Assembly (NCBI GenBank): GCA_016716525.1
Contig: JADJWE010000009.1
Coordinates: 186,001 to 250,000 of the forward strand
Reading direction: 5' to 3'
DNA length: 64,000 nt
Source: Candidatus Flexicrinis affinis
GTDB lineage: Bacteria; Chloroflexota; Anaerolineae; Aggregatilineales; Phototrophicaceae
Shown: positions 7,581-16,355 of the stretch, piece after piece
How the letters are laid out: each line of letters begins with the position of its first letter
Position numbering within the stretch: the first letter of the stretch is position 1
Notes under the pieces: model-generated
What the model was told of the DNA's origin: nothing
Seen by the model: the letters and a program-made list of their open reading frames with translations, nothing else
Databases searched by the model: none
Translations under genes and position numbers: made by a program

Positions 7581-8738
7581 ATGACAATCTTCGAGTTTGC
7601 GACGGCAGATCGGATCGTGTTTGGCCGCGGTGCAATTACACAGGTCGGCCAACTGGCACGAGCATACGGCAAGCGTGCGCAAGTGGTCAACAGCGGGTCG
7701 GCCGACCGCGCACAGCCCGTGTATGCCGCGCTGGAAGGGAGCGGGATCGCCTACACCGCGTTTTCCGTCACACACGAACCGACGATCGACATCGCCAAGC
7801 ATGCCATTGCACAAGCACATGAACTTGGCGCGCAGCTGGTGATCGGGTTCGGCGGCGGGGCGGCGATCGACCTCGGCAAGGCGGTCGCGGCGCTGGCGAC
7901 CAACCCCGGCGATCCGCTCGACTACCTCGAAGTGATCGGTCGCGGCAAGCCGCTGCAGCACGATCCGCTGCCGTACATCGCCGTTCCAACCACCGCCGGC
8001 ACCGGCGCCGAAGTCACCCGGAACGCCGTGCTGGCGTCCACCGAACACCGCGTCAAGGTCAGCTTGCGGTCGCCCAAGATGCTGCCGCGTGTCGCGCTGA
8101 TCGACCCGGAGCTGACGGTAAGCCTGCCACCTGACGTCACGGCCAGCACCGGCATGGACGCGCTCACGCAGTGCATCGAGCCGTTCGTCAGCCCGGCCGC
8201 GAATGTGATGACCGACACGTTCTGTCGTGACGGCATCCGGCGCGCGGCACGCGCCCTGCAGCGCGCGTATCGTGATGGCGCAGACATCGACGCCCGCGAG
8301 GACATGTCTGCCGCCGCTCTGATGGGGGGATTGGCGCTGGCCAACGCCAAGTTGGGCGCGGTGCACGGATTCGCCGCGCCTATTGGCGGCATGTTCGACG
8401 CGCCGCACGGGGCGGTCTGCGCGGTGCTGCTGGCGCCGGTCATGCGCGCCAACCTCAGAGCGCTGCGCGAGCGCACGCCGGGACACCCGTCATTGGAGCG
8501 CTACATCGAGATTGCCCGACTGGTCACCGGCACGGGCGGCGCGACCGCCGACGACGGCGTGCAGTGGGTACAGGCGCTCGCCCGCGATCTGAACGTTCCC
8601 GGCCTGAGCGCGTACGGGATCGGCCTCGATACTCTGCCTGAGATCGCCGAAAAAGCCGCGCAGGCCAGCTCGATGAAAGGCAACCCGGTTGTGCTCACAC
8701 TTGACGAACTGGTCGGTATCCTCGAAGAGGCGTTGTAG
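7581..8738 (+). CDS. Iron-containing alcohol dehydrogenase
   Basis: 385 residues, group III Fe-ADH fold: N-terminal NAD-binding GFGGGAAIDLGKA, PTTAGTGAEVTRNAV, then the metal region STGMDALTQCIEPF, VHGFAAPIGG and APHGAVCAVLL. The His usually found after MDALT is Gln here, a substitution also present in some members of the family; Asp and two later His ligands are kept. It probably interconverts an aldehyde and an alcohol, for instance lactaldehyde and 1,2-propanediol from deoxysugar cleavage. It is divergent from the aldolase operon and shares its operator, which supports that role. The start codon follows the operator directly, with no clear Shine-Dalgarno sequence. Confidence 0.88.
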   Translation: MTIFEFATADRIVFGRGAITQVGQLARAYGKRAQVVNSGSADRAQPVYAALEGSGIAYTAFSVTHEPTIDIAKHAIAQAHELGAQLVIGFGGGAAIDLGKAVAALATNPGDPLDYLEVIGRGKPLQHDPLPYIAVPTTAGTGAEVTRNAVLASTEHRVKVSLRSPKMLPRVALIDPELTVSLPPDVTASTGMDALTQCIEPFVSPAANVMTDTFCRDGIRRAARALQRAYRDGADIDAREDMSAAALMGGLALANAKLGAVHGFAAPIGGMFDAPHGAVCAVLLAPVMRANLRALRERTPGHPSLERYIEIARLVTGTGGATADDGVQWVQALARDLNVPGLSAYGIGLDTLPEIAEKAAQASSMKGNPVVLTLDELVGILEEAL

Positions 8739-8818
8739 ACGTTTCGACCCGCGAGCACGCGAAACCGGATTCACGCGTACAATCGACGTATCACCCGGGG
8801 GCGTGAAAGGCGTGCCGC

Positions 8819-10174
8819 ATGATTCCCAAAGACTTGCTTCACCTCGCTGCCGAACTGTCGTCCGACTATCTCGATTCGCTCGATTCGCGCAGCGTGTACC
8901 CCACCGACGAAGCGATCGCGGCCTTGCCGAAGCTTGGCGGGCCGATCCCGGAGTCGCCCAGCGACCCCGCCGAGGTGCTGCGACTCCTGCACGAGGTCGG
9001 TTCGCCGGCGACGGTCGCGATGGCCGGGCGGCGCTATTTCGGCTTCGTCATCGGCGGCTCGGTGCCGGCGGCCCTCGTCTCGAGTTGGCTGGCAACGGCG
9101 TGGGATCAGAATCCCGGGCTGTATGTCGCGTCGCCAACCGTCTCCGTGATCGAGGAGATCGCGCGCGATTGGCTGCTGGACATTCTCGGCCTTCCGGCCA
9201 CCGCCGACATGGGGTTCGTGACCGGTGCCACGATGGCGAACTTCACGTGCTTGGCGGCGGCCCGTCATGCGCTGCTCGATCGCGCAGGCTGGGATGTGGA
9301 GGCGCACGGATTGTTCAGCGCGCCACCGATCCGGTTCGTCACCGGACAGGAAGTCCATGCCAGTGTGCTTAAGTCGTTGAGTATGTTGGGATTGGGCCGC
9401 GAGCGCATTCTGCGTGTGCCGGTCGACGATCAAGGCCGGATCGACCCGGCGCAGCTCCCCATGCTCGATGCGATGACGATCCTGTGCATTCAGGCCGGCA
9501 ACGTCAATACCGGCGCGTTCGATCCTGCGCTGGAGCTGTGCCAAGCCGCGCACGATGCCGGCGCATGGGTGCACGTCGACGGCGCATTCGGAATGTGGCT
9601 GTCCGCGGTGCCGTCGCGCAGCCATCATACGGCCGGATTTGCCGATGCCGACTCGTGGTCGCTCGATGCACACAAGTGGCTCAATGTCCCGTATGACAGC
9701 GGCATCGCCATCGTACGAGACCCGAAGCATCTGCGTGCAGCCATGTCGAACAGCGCCAGCTACCTGATCGAAAGTGATCACCGCGACCCGTACAAGTACA
9801 CGCCGGAGATGTCGCGCCGCGCACGTGCCGTCGACATCTGGGCGGCGCTGCGTTCGTTGGGCCGTTCCGGGGTTGCCGACTTGGTCGACCGCAACTGCCG
9901 GCAGGCGGAGCGGTTTGCCGACGGGCTCCGCCGTGCCGGGTTCGAGGTGCTCAACGATGTCGTCGCCAATCAGGTGCTGGTGACGTTCGGAGACGCCGAG
10001 ACCACGCTAGCGACCATCGCGGCGATTCAGCGCGAGGGCACCCTTTGGGCGGGCCAAACGGTCTACCGCGGTCGCACCGCGCTGCGCATCAGCGTATCGA
10101 GCTGGGCGACGACCGACGACGACATCGACCGCAGCCTCGAAGCGATCATTCGGGTCGCAGATCGGGCGGGTTAG
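8819..10174 (+). CDS. Pyridoxal-phosphate-dependent decarboxylase (group II)
   Basis: 451 residues, size and motifs of the glutamate/aromatic-amino-acid decarboxylase family. GFVTGATMANFTCLAAARHA binds PLP phosphate, WVHVDGAFG holds the Asp that contacts the pyridine N, and SLDAHKWLNVPYD carries the Schiff-base lysine. Unlike eukaryotic AADC it has a short N-terminal region and may act on an aliphatic amino acid; the substrate is not predictable. It sits downstream of the alcohol dehydrogenase with an 80-bp gap and converges on the UvrA-like gene with a 4-bp overlap. Confidence 0.85.
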   Translation: MIPKDLLHLAAELSSDYLDSLDSRSVYPTDEAIAALPKLGGPIPESPSDPAEVLRLLHEVGSPATVAMAGRRYFGFVIGGSVPAALVSSWLATAWDQNPGLYVASPTVSVIEEIARDWLLDILGLPATADMGFVTGATMANFTCLAAARHALLDRAGWDVEAHGLFSAPPIRFVTGQEVHASVLKSLSMLGLGRERILRVPVDDQGRIDPAQLPMLDAMTILCIQAGNVNTGAFDPALELCQAAHDAGAWVHVDGAFGMWLSAVPSRSHHTAGFADADSWSLDAHKWLNVPYDSGIAIVRDPKHLRAAMSNSASYLIESDHRDPYKYTPEMSRRARAVDIWAALRSLGRSGVADLVDRNCRQAERFADGLRRAGFEVLNDVVANQVLVTFGDAETTLATIAAIQREGTLWAGQTVYRGRTALRISVSSWATTDDDIDRSLEAIIRVADRAG

Positions 10175-12702
10175 GCCATCACCTGACGCAGATACTGTCC
10201 GGTGTACGACTCCGTCGCCGCGGCGATCTGTTCAGGCGCGCCTTCAGCCACGATATAGCCGCCCTCCGCGCCGCCTTCCGGCCCGAGGTCGATCACCCAA
10301 TCGGCGGCGGCGATCAGGTCGAGGTTGTGTTCGACCACGACGACCGTGCTTCCGCCGTCCACCAACCGTTGTAAGACGCCCATCAACCGGGCGGTGTCAG
10401 CCGGGTGCAGGCCGGTCGTCGGCTCGTCGAGCAGATACAACGTTCGCGCGCTGGCGCGCCTGCCCAGCTCTTTCGACAGCTTGACGCGCTGGATCTCGCC
10501 GCCCGACAGCGTTTTCGCAGGCTGGCCCAACTGCATATATCCGAGGCCGACGTCGACCATGACCTGCAGGCGCGATGCCGCCGCTGGCACATCCGAGAAC
10601 AGCGCCAGCGCTTCGTCCACCGTGAGATCGAGCACATCGGCAATGGTGTGATCCCTGTACGTGACCGCCAGCGTCTCCGGCTTGAAGCGGCGTCCCTTGC
10701 ACGCCGGGCACTTGACCTCGACGTCTGGCAGGAAGTGCATCTGAACGGCCAGCGTGCCGACACCCTGACAGCGCTCGCACCGTCCGCCGGGGACGTTGAA
10801 CGAGAAGTGGCGGGCGGTCATCTTGCGCTCGCGGGCGGCAGGCGACGCCGCGAAGACCTCTCGGATCGGCGTGAAAGTGTCGGTGTAGGTGGCGGCGTTG
10901 GAGCGCGGAATCCGCACGACGCTCTCTTGACCGATGGTGATGAGCTTGTCGAAGTGCTCCCAGCCTTCGATCGAGTCGTGGGGGCCGGGCCGATCGGATG
11001 CGTTGTAGAACTGCTGCCGGCCTGCGGCGTCGAGGATGTCGAAGATCAGCGACGACTTGCCCGAACCCGATACGCCAGTGACAGCCACCAACAGGCCGAT
11101 CGGCAGGCGCACGGTGATGTCTTTGAGGTTGTTGGCGCGCGCCCCTGCGATCGTCAGCCAGCGGCCATCCGGCAGGCGGCGCTGTCCGGGAACCGGCACG
11201 TGTTCGCGGCCTGACAGGTAGGCGCCGGTTATCGACGTCGGGTGACGAGCGATTTCGTCCGGTGTGCCGGTGGCGACCACCTGCCCGCCGTACTTGCCTG
11301 CGCCGGGGCCGAAGTCGATGATGTGATCGGCAGCGCGCATCACTTCAAGGTCGTGTTCGATCACCAGCATCGTGTTGCCCAGATCGCGCAGGCGTTTGAG
11401 CACGCCGATCAAGCGCGTCGTGTCGCGCTCGTGCAGGCCAATGGTTGGCTCGTCGAGAATGTAGACGAGGCCGGTCAGGCTCGAGCCAAGCAGCAGGGCC
11501 ATCTTCAGCCGGCGCGCCTCGCCGCCGGACAATGACGGCGACGCACGATCGAGCGTAAGGTAGCCGACGCCAACTTCGATCACCCGCCGGATGCGCTCTT
11601 GCAGGTCGATCAGCAGCGAGCGGGCAACGTCGCGATGATCGCTTTGCAGCGCATCGGGCAGCGTGCCCAGCCATGCGGCCAAGTCGGTCAGCGCCATGCG
11701 CGACACGTCGATGATGGTTCGTCCCGCAACTGTAACGGCACGTGCGTCCGGGCGAATCCGCGTGCCTTCACAGTCGGGGCACGTATCGGTTACCAGAAAC
11801 TCGGCCATCTTCTGCTGATAGTCGAGGTCGTGAATATGCTCGGCATAGCGCCGCAGGATGGTTGTGGCGACGCCTTCGAATCGTCCGCCGCGGACGGTCT
11901 GCGGTGTCTCGACGTCGGGCGCATGGCGGCGGAACTGCGCGCTCTCGACGCCGAAGACAAGCAGATCCCGCATGGCCGGCGAATAGTCTTTGACCGGCAT
12001 CGACGGATCGAAGGCGAGGCCGTAGTGCTGCGCAGCGGCGGCAAGGATCCCAATTTGGTAGCGGATCAGGTTGGCGTCCCAGCCGTGGATCGCGCCATCC
12101 TCAATGCTCAGGTCGTCGTTGACGAGCCGCTTGACGTTGGCCTGATGAATCGTGCCGAGGCCGGTGCAGGTTGGGCAGGCGCCCTCCGGCGTATTGAACG
12201 AAAAATGCCCCATGGTGAGTTCCGGAACGGCCGCCCCGCAGTGCGGGCACGCGATGTACGTGGTTTCCGGATCATGCTCGCTGGTGTCTTCCGGGCTCCA
12301 GTCGTCCGGCATCGCCTCGCTCATCGGCGGGATGGTCCTGCCGCACGCGGGACACGGGCGCTGTCCCAGCCGTTCGAACAGCACACGGACGTAGGTGTAG
12401 ATGTCGGTGGCCGTGCCGACTGTCGAGCGCGGACTGCGGTTGGTGCCGGAATGGTCGACGCTGATGGTCGGCAGCAGCCCAACGATTGAGTCGACTGGGG
12501 CTTTGCCCACGCCGCGCGTCAACATGCCGACCGCTTCCAGATACTGCCGCTGGCCTTCCATGAGCACGATGTCGAAGCCGAATGTGGACTTGCCTGAACC
12601 GGACACGCCGGTCAGGACGACGAATTGACCGACGGGGATGTCGACGTTGACGCTCTTGAGGTTGTGAAGTCGTGCGCCGCTGATCGAAATGTGGGACTGC
12701 AT
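10171..12702 (-). CDS. UvrA2-like excinuclease ATPase (lacks UvrB-binding domain)
   Basis: 843 residues against about 940 for UvrA. Two ABC ATPase halves each have a Walker A (GVSGSGKSTFGFD near residue 33, GVSGSGKSSLIFD in the second half), a signature (LSGGEARRLKMA, LSGGEIQRVKLS) and DEPT Walker B, plus UvrA-type zinc modules (CPDCEGTR; CERCQGVG...CPACKGRRF). Between RPCPACG and the HFSFNTPEGACPTC block only about 45 residues remain where UvrA has about 150, so the UvrB-interaction domain is missing. This is the UvrA2/DrrC class, associated with damage or drug tolerance rather than standard excision repair. GGAGGT precedes the ATG. Confidence 0.88.
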   Translation of the reverse strand: MQSHISISGARLHNLKSVNVDIPVGQFVVLTGVSGSGKSTFGFDIVLMEGQRQYLEAVGMLTRGVGKAPVDSIVGLLPTISVDHSGTNRSPRSTVGTATDIYTYVRVLFERLGQRPCPACGRTIPPMSEAMPDDWSPEDTSEHDPETTYIACPHCGAAVPELTMGHFSFNTPEGACPTCTGLGTIHQANVKRLVNDDLSIEDGAIHGWDANLIRYQIGILAAAAQHYGLAFDPSMPVKDYSPAMRDLLVFGVESAQFRRHAPDVETPQTVRGGRFEGVATTILRRYAEHIHDLDYQQKMAEFLVTDTCPDCEGTRIRPDARAVTVAGRTIIDVSRMALTDLAAWLGTLPDALQSDHRDVARSLLIDLQERIRRVIEVGVGYLTLDRASPSLSGGEARRLKMALLLGSSLTGLVYILDEPTIGLHERDTTRLIGVLKRLRDLGNTMLVIEHDLEVMRAADHIIDFGPGAGKYGGQVVATGTPDEIARHPTSITGAYLSGREHVPVPGQRRLPDGRWLTIAGARANNLKDITVRLPIGLLVAVTGVSGSGKSSLIFDILDAAGRQQFYNASDRPGPHDSIEGWEHFDKLITIGQESVVRIPRSNAATYTDTFTPIREVFAASPAARERKMTARHFSFNVPGGRCERCQGVGTLAVQMHFLPDVEVKCPACKGRRFKPETLAVTYRDHTIADVLDLTVDEALALFSDVPAAASRLQVMVDVGLGYMQLGQPAKTLSGGEIQRVKLSKELGRRASARTLYLLDEPTTGLHPADTARLMGVLQRLVDGGSTVVVVEHNLDLIAAADWVIDLGPEGGAEGGYIVAEGAPEQIAAATESYTGQYLRQVMA

Positions 12703-12828
12703 CCTGTGCCACCTCCGCGATTCATCTGGCGAGCCGACCGCCCGTGAAACAGGCGGCCAAGAAGGCTATCACGGATCAGCTGGCCGTTAAAAGCCCAGAT
12801 ATCGGGTGGTGTTGCGGACTTCGACCGA

Positions 12829-13206
12829 TCAGCCGACCGCGTGCGCCATGGTCGTCATCAGGCTGATGTTATGGGTCGTGGCGTACATGCGCGAGTACTG
12901 CACGATGATCGGCGTACTGCTGCGCACGCGCACCCCGTAGGGCGTGTCGAACGGGATGACGTAGCCGCCGACCTGTGACGGATCGTCCATGCGCACGTGC
13001 ACGCACCGTTTCGCGCCGATCACGATCCGCACGTCTTCGACCGGTTCACGGTCGGCGAAGTAGAAGTCGAGGCGGATGTCTGCGTCTGCGTCCGTCGTGT
13101 TCAGAATGCAGATCGCTTCGTGATTCTTGTACACCGGATCGTCGCCGGCGGGCGTGGCCAAATACGCGTCGGGAATGAACCACACGGTTGCGCCGTCAGG
13201 GGACAT
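12829..13206 (-). CDS. ASRT-family (sensory rhodopsin transducer-like) small-molecule-binding protein
   Basis: 125 residues, the same length as Anabaena sensory rhodopsin transducer. It shows that family's pattern: IPDAYLATP, NHEAICILNTTDADADI, DFYFADREPV, KRCVHVRMDDP, IPFDTPYGV and IIVQYSRMYAT, interpreted as an all-beta sandwich that forms a tetramer. Wider members of the superfamily have been proposed to bind sugars or related ligands and to sit near carbohydrate genes. Here it is the last gene of the rhamnose operon, 10 bp after a class II aldolase, with GAGAGGT upstream. No rhodopsin gene is in the window, so a metabolic sensing or enzymatic role is more likely. Confidence 0.82.
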   Translation of the reverse strand: MSPDGATVWFIPDAYLATPAGDDPVYKNHEAICILNTTDADADIRLDFYFADREPVEDVRIVIGAKRCVHVRMDDPSQVGGYVIPFDTPYGVRVRSSTPIIVQYSRMYATTHNISLMTTMAHAVG

Positions 13207-13216
13207 AGCAGACCTC

Positions 13217-13981
13217 TCAGGAATTCGTACGGGCGAATTGATTGCGGCGGTAGATTTCGTCCGGACGGCGGACGATGTGCTGCACGTCCTCGTCGCTGAG
13301 GAACAGCGGGCCACCGAGCGCCGCCGCGCCGGCAAACACGCGCGCCGCCTTGATCGTCATCATCGTGATATTGAGCGCCTCGCGCGCGGTTTGCCCCAGC
13401 GCGATCAGGCCGTGGTTTTTCAGCAGGATCGTGCGCGGGGCTTCGCCTTCGGTCTGCATGTACGCACGCACCGACTCGCGGATGGCGCATGCCAGCGGCA
13501 GGCCCGGGTCGGCATACGGGACGAACGCGCTGCGCGGGCCGCACAGCACCGCTTCGTCGGGGAAGCTGCGGTGGTTGGCGAACTCCTCGGCGCGCGGGCT
13601 GCACAGGATCGACACGACTGGCGTCGGGTGCGTGTGGGCGATGAACTTGACGCCGCACTCCGCCAGCAGCAGCGCGTGAAACGTCACTTCAATCGACGGG
13701 TCGGGCGCGTTGAGGTCGAGCTTGGCGGTTTTGGCGCGCGCCTTCTGTTCGTCCATGCTGGGCGCGGGGTCGGCGTCGACGAGCGCCAGCATCGGCGCGA
13801 TACGTACCGCGACCAACCCGGCCGGCTCGATGGACGCCATCTGCTGCCCGCTGGCCTTGATGTAGAACGTGTCGGCGTCGATGCGCGCCGACGTGTTGCC
13901 CTCGCCGATGATCACGCAGTCGCGCTCGGGCTCGCCCAGTGTGCGTGTGAGTATCCAGAGTTCGTGCAGCAGGTCGTTCAT
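13217..13981 (-). CDS. Class II aldolase/adducin-domain protein
   Basis: 254 residues with GEGNTSARI (phosphate loop), EVTFHALL (catalytic Glu), FIAHTHPTPVVS (two metal His) and LLKNHGLIALG (third His), so it looks catalytically intact. It resembles the N-terminal half of the RhaEW fusion more than it resembles the 6792 aldolase. Start at 13981 follows GGAGGC. It lies between the rhamnose binding protein and the ASRT-like gene in the same direction. The operon already has an aldolase domain in the fusion, so this copy may act on a different phospho-sugar or be a paralogue with modified specificity. Confidence 0.83.
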   Translation of the reverse strand: MNDLLHELWILTRTLGEPERDCVIIGEGNTSARIDADTFYIKASGQQMASIEPAGLVAVRIAPMLALVDADPAPSMDEQKARAKTAKLDLNAPDPSIEVTFHALLLAECGVKFIAHTHPTPVVSILCSPRAEEFANHRSFPDEAVLCGPRSAFVPYADPGLPLACAIRESVRAYMQTEGEAPRTILLKNHGLIALGQTAREALNITMMTIKAARVFAGAAALGGPLFLSDEDVQHIVRRPDEIYRRNQFARTNS

Positions 13982-14010
13982 CGCGGGTTGCCTCCGGTAG
14001 CCAAACAGCA

Positions 14011-14042
14011 GGCGGCAGGAACGCCGTAACGCCCCTGCCGCC
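14011..14042 (-). terminator. Intercistronic hairpin after the rhamnose-binding-protein gene
   Basis: A 9-bp GC-rich stem (GGCGGCAGG 14011-14019, CCTGCCGCC 14034-14042) lies in the 89-bp gap between the binding-protein gene and the next aldolase gene. There is no U-tract, so it is better read as a 3'-stabilising or attenuating hairpin that keeps binding-protein mRNA abundant than as a full terminator. Confidence 0.55.
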
Positions 14043-14070
14043 ACATGGTCTTCAACGCCAAGCCGATCGC

Positions 14071-15225
14071 TTAGAAGTCGAAGTCGTTGATGTTGTCCTT
14101 GTTGAAGATGAACGGCGGCCCAAGCAAGACTTCGGAGCCGTTCACGACAGCCAAGTCACCGAGGCGGCCCGCCGACACGCTGGCGTCGCCCGGCTGGAAG
14201 GTGCCGTCGACCACCGCGCGCATGACGTAGACCGCCGCGTAGCCGAGATCGATCGGGTTCCACAGCACGACCGACTTGACGCAGTCGGATTCGACGTACG
14301 GCTTCATCGCGTTCGGGGTCGCCAAACCGATGACCGCAACCTCACCGCACAGCCCGGCCTGAGTCACGGCGTCTGCCGACGACGGGGTGGCGACCGAGGT
14401 CATGCCGAAGATACCGTCGATGTCTTCGCCGTACTTGTTGAGCAGTACGGTCGCCTGATCGAAGCTGAGCACGGCGTCTTCCTGTGCTTCCAGTGTCTCA
14501 AGCCACGTCATTTCGGGGTGGCACTTGCTGGCGTACGCCCACATTTCGGCGATCCAGCGGGCCTGGTTCGGGGTCGTGAAGGTGCTGGTGACGATACCGA
14601 ACGAGGCATCCTCGCCCTTCTCCTCGGCCAGCGCGTCGATCATCGCCTTGCCGATGCCGTTGAACTCGGCCTGATTGACGAACCACGTGCGGGCATCCGG
14701 CTCGCTGTTGGCGTCATAGCCGACCACATGCACACCGGATTCCAGCGCGCGGCGCAGCACCGGCGAAATCGCGACCGGGTCGTTGGCGGCGAACAGAACG
14801 CCGTCGACACCCTGCGCCAGATAGTTCTCGATGAACGTAATCTGGTCGTCGATGTTGGCTTCGGTCGGGCCGTCGGTCGTTACGGTGACGGTGCCGAGTT
14901 CCTCAGCGGCCTGCTGGGCGCCGAGGGCGGTCGCGTCGAAGTAGCCGATACCGATCAGCTTGGGGATGTCGACGAGGACGATATCCTGCCCGGCCTTGTC
15001 GGGGGCGTTCTGAGCGACGCCGCCGTCATATTCGGGCATATCCATCATTTCCTCTTCGCCCTCTTCTTCCATCATCTCGCCTTCAGCCATTGGGCAGTCG
15101 AGCGGGTTGACGGGCAGATCGTCGGCGCCGTCCCAGCGGTCTTCGTCTTGCGCCGCGGCCGGGGCGATGAACAGTGCGGCCAACAGGGCCAGCACCATGA
15201 ACACTAGAAACTTGCGATTGCGCAT
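14071..15225 (-). CDS. rhaS: Rhamnose ABC transporter substrate-binding protein
   Basis: 384 residues. A signal peptide (MRNRKFLVFMVLALLAALF, cleavage near AAA-QDE) precedes a periplasmic-binding-protein-like type I fold of the CUT2 family: DIPKLIGIGYFDA, FIENYLAQGVDGVLFAANDP, GVHVVGYDAN. The substrate is inferred from the operon (rhamnulokinase, RhaEW). An unusual acidic, Met/Glu-rich linker at about residues 47-68 separates the signal peptide from the binding fold and may act as a tether to the surface. No lipobox Cys is seen at the cleavage site. The 109-bp upstream gap from the permease and SD GGAGTG leave room for independent expression. Confidence 0.85.
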   Translation of the reverse strand: MRNRKFLVFMVLALLAALFIAPAAAQDEDRWDGADDLPVNPLDCPMAEGEMMEEEGEEEMMDMPEYDGGVAQNAPDKAGQDIVLVDIPKLIGIGYFDATALGAQQAAEELGTVTVTTDGPTEANIDDQITFIENYLAQGVDGVLFAANDPVAISPVLRRALESGVHVVGYDANSEPDARTWFVNQAEFNGIGKAMIDALAEEKGEDASFGIVTSTFTTPNQARWIAEMWAYASKCHPEMTWLETLEAQEDAVLSFDQATVLLNKYGEDIDGIFGMTSVATPSSADAVTQAGLCGEVAVIGLATPNAMKPYVESDCVKSVVLWNPIDLGYAAVYVMRAVVDGTFQPGDASVSAGRLGDLAVVNGSEVLLGPPFIFNKDNINDFDF

Positions 15226-15334
15226 CGTATCACTCCATCTTCAGAACTAAAGCACTGCTCGAACGATCGTATGCTGCCAAACGTCGGGTCATCAGCTTTA
15301 TCACGCACCTCCCTTAGCTATCCCGTCAAATACG

Positions 15335-16339
15335 TTATTCGACCTGCCGGCGGCTTTGGATGAAGTTGTTGACCAGAATCGAGAAGATCAGCACCAAGCC
15401 GATCACGATAATGGTCGCATCCGCCGTGACGCCGTTGAGCGCCAGGCCGTTCTTGAGCAACTGGATCAGGATCATGCCGATGACGGTTCCGGTGATGCTG
15501 CCCGTGCCTCCGAAGATGCTCGTGCCACCGAGAACCACCGCCGCGATGACGTCCAGTTCCAGCCCACTCCCCATATCAGAGCGCGTTGTCGTCACGCGCG
15601 AGACGAAGATCCAGCCCGCCAGTCCTGCCATTAGGCCGGAGAAGCTGTAGATCACTAGCTTTGCGCGGTCGACGCGCAAGCCGGAAAACCGCGCGCCCAC
15701 CTCGTTGTTGCCGATCGCATAGAGCGTTCGGCCGAAGGTCGTGCGCGACAGGATGATGAATGAGATGATGATGCCAACGATCAGGAACCAGATCTGTGTC
15801 GGCAAGCCGAGAAAATCGCCCTGACCGACCTGATAAAACCATTCCGGATAGCCGCGTACCGAGCGCCCTTCGCTGATGCCTTCCGCCAACCCGCGGTAGA
15901 AGGCCAGCGTCGCCAGCGTCATGATCAGCGGCGGCACCCCGACCCGGACGATAAACAGCCCGTTGACGAACCCCGCCAGCGTCGCCACACCCAGCGCCAG
16001 CACGATCGAAAGCTCGAGCGGCAGGCCGACGTTGTTCCAGAACACGCCGAGCATAATCGCCGTCAGGCCGAGGATCGACCCGACCGACAGGTCGATACCG
16101 CCGGTGATGATGATGAACGTCATCGGCAGGGCGACCAGGCCGACCTCGACCAATAGGCGACCTTGCGTGAGCAGGTTGCTGCCCTGCAGGAACTTGTCGG
16201 TGCGGGCAGCGAGGAACAGCACCGACACGACGAGGATGATGAACAGCACGCCTTCCTGACTGAGCAGGATTCGGCGAACGCGAGCGCCCAGCGGCGTGCT
16301 GGTTTCTGCGGCAGGTACGGGAGCGTCTTGAAGGGCCAT
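15335..16339 (-). CDS. rhaQ: Sugar ABC transporter permease (CUT2, rhamnose)
   Basis: 334 residues with the BPD_transp_2 organisation of ribose/rhamnose permeases: about ten helices, TGGIDLSVGSILGL, an IGNNEVGARFSGL cytoplasmic loop that contacts the ATPase, and AAVVLGGTSIFGGTGS. It follows the other permease gene by 16 bp and would pair with it as a heterodimer. Assignment as RhaQ rather than RhaP is arbitrary; substrate rests on context. Confidence 0.85.
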   Translation of the reverse strand: MALQDAPVPAAETSTPLGARVRRILLSQEGVLFIILVVSVLFLAARTDKFLQGSNLLTQGRLLVEVGLVALPMTFIIITGGIDLSVGSILGLTAIMLGVFWNNVGLPLELSIVLALGVATLAGFVNGLFIVRVGVPPLIMTLATLAFYRGLAEGISEGRSVRGYPEWFYQVGQGDFLGLPTQIWFLIVGIIISFIILSRTTFGRTLYAIGNNEVGARFSGLRVDRAKLVIYSFSGLMAGLAGWIFVSRVTTTRSDMGSGLELDVIAAVVLGGTSIFGGTGSITGTVIGMILIQLLKNGLALNGVTADATIIVIGLVLIFSILVNNFIQSRRQVE

Positions 16340-16355
16340 CGGTCGTCCTTGTCGC

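Noticed and set aside
12829..13206. Sensory rhodopsin signalling system
   Set aside because: Only the transducer-like protein is present; no seven-helix retinal protein with a Lys in the last helix was found among the reading frames.
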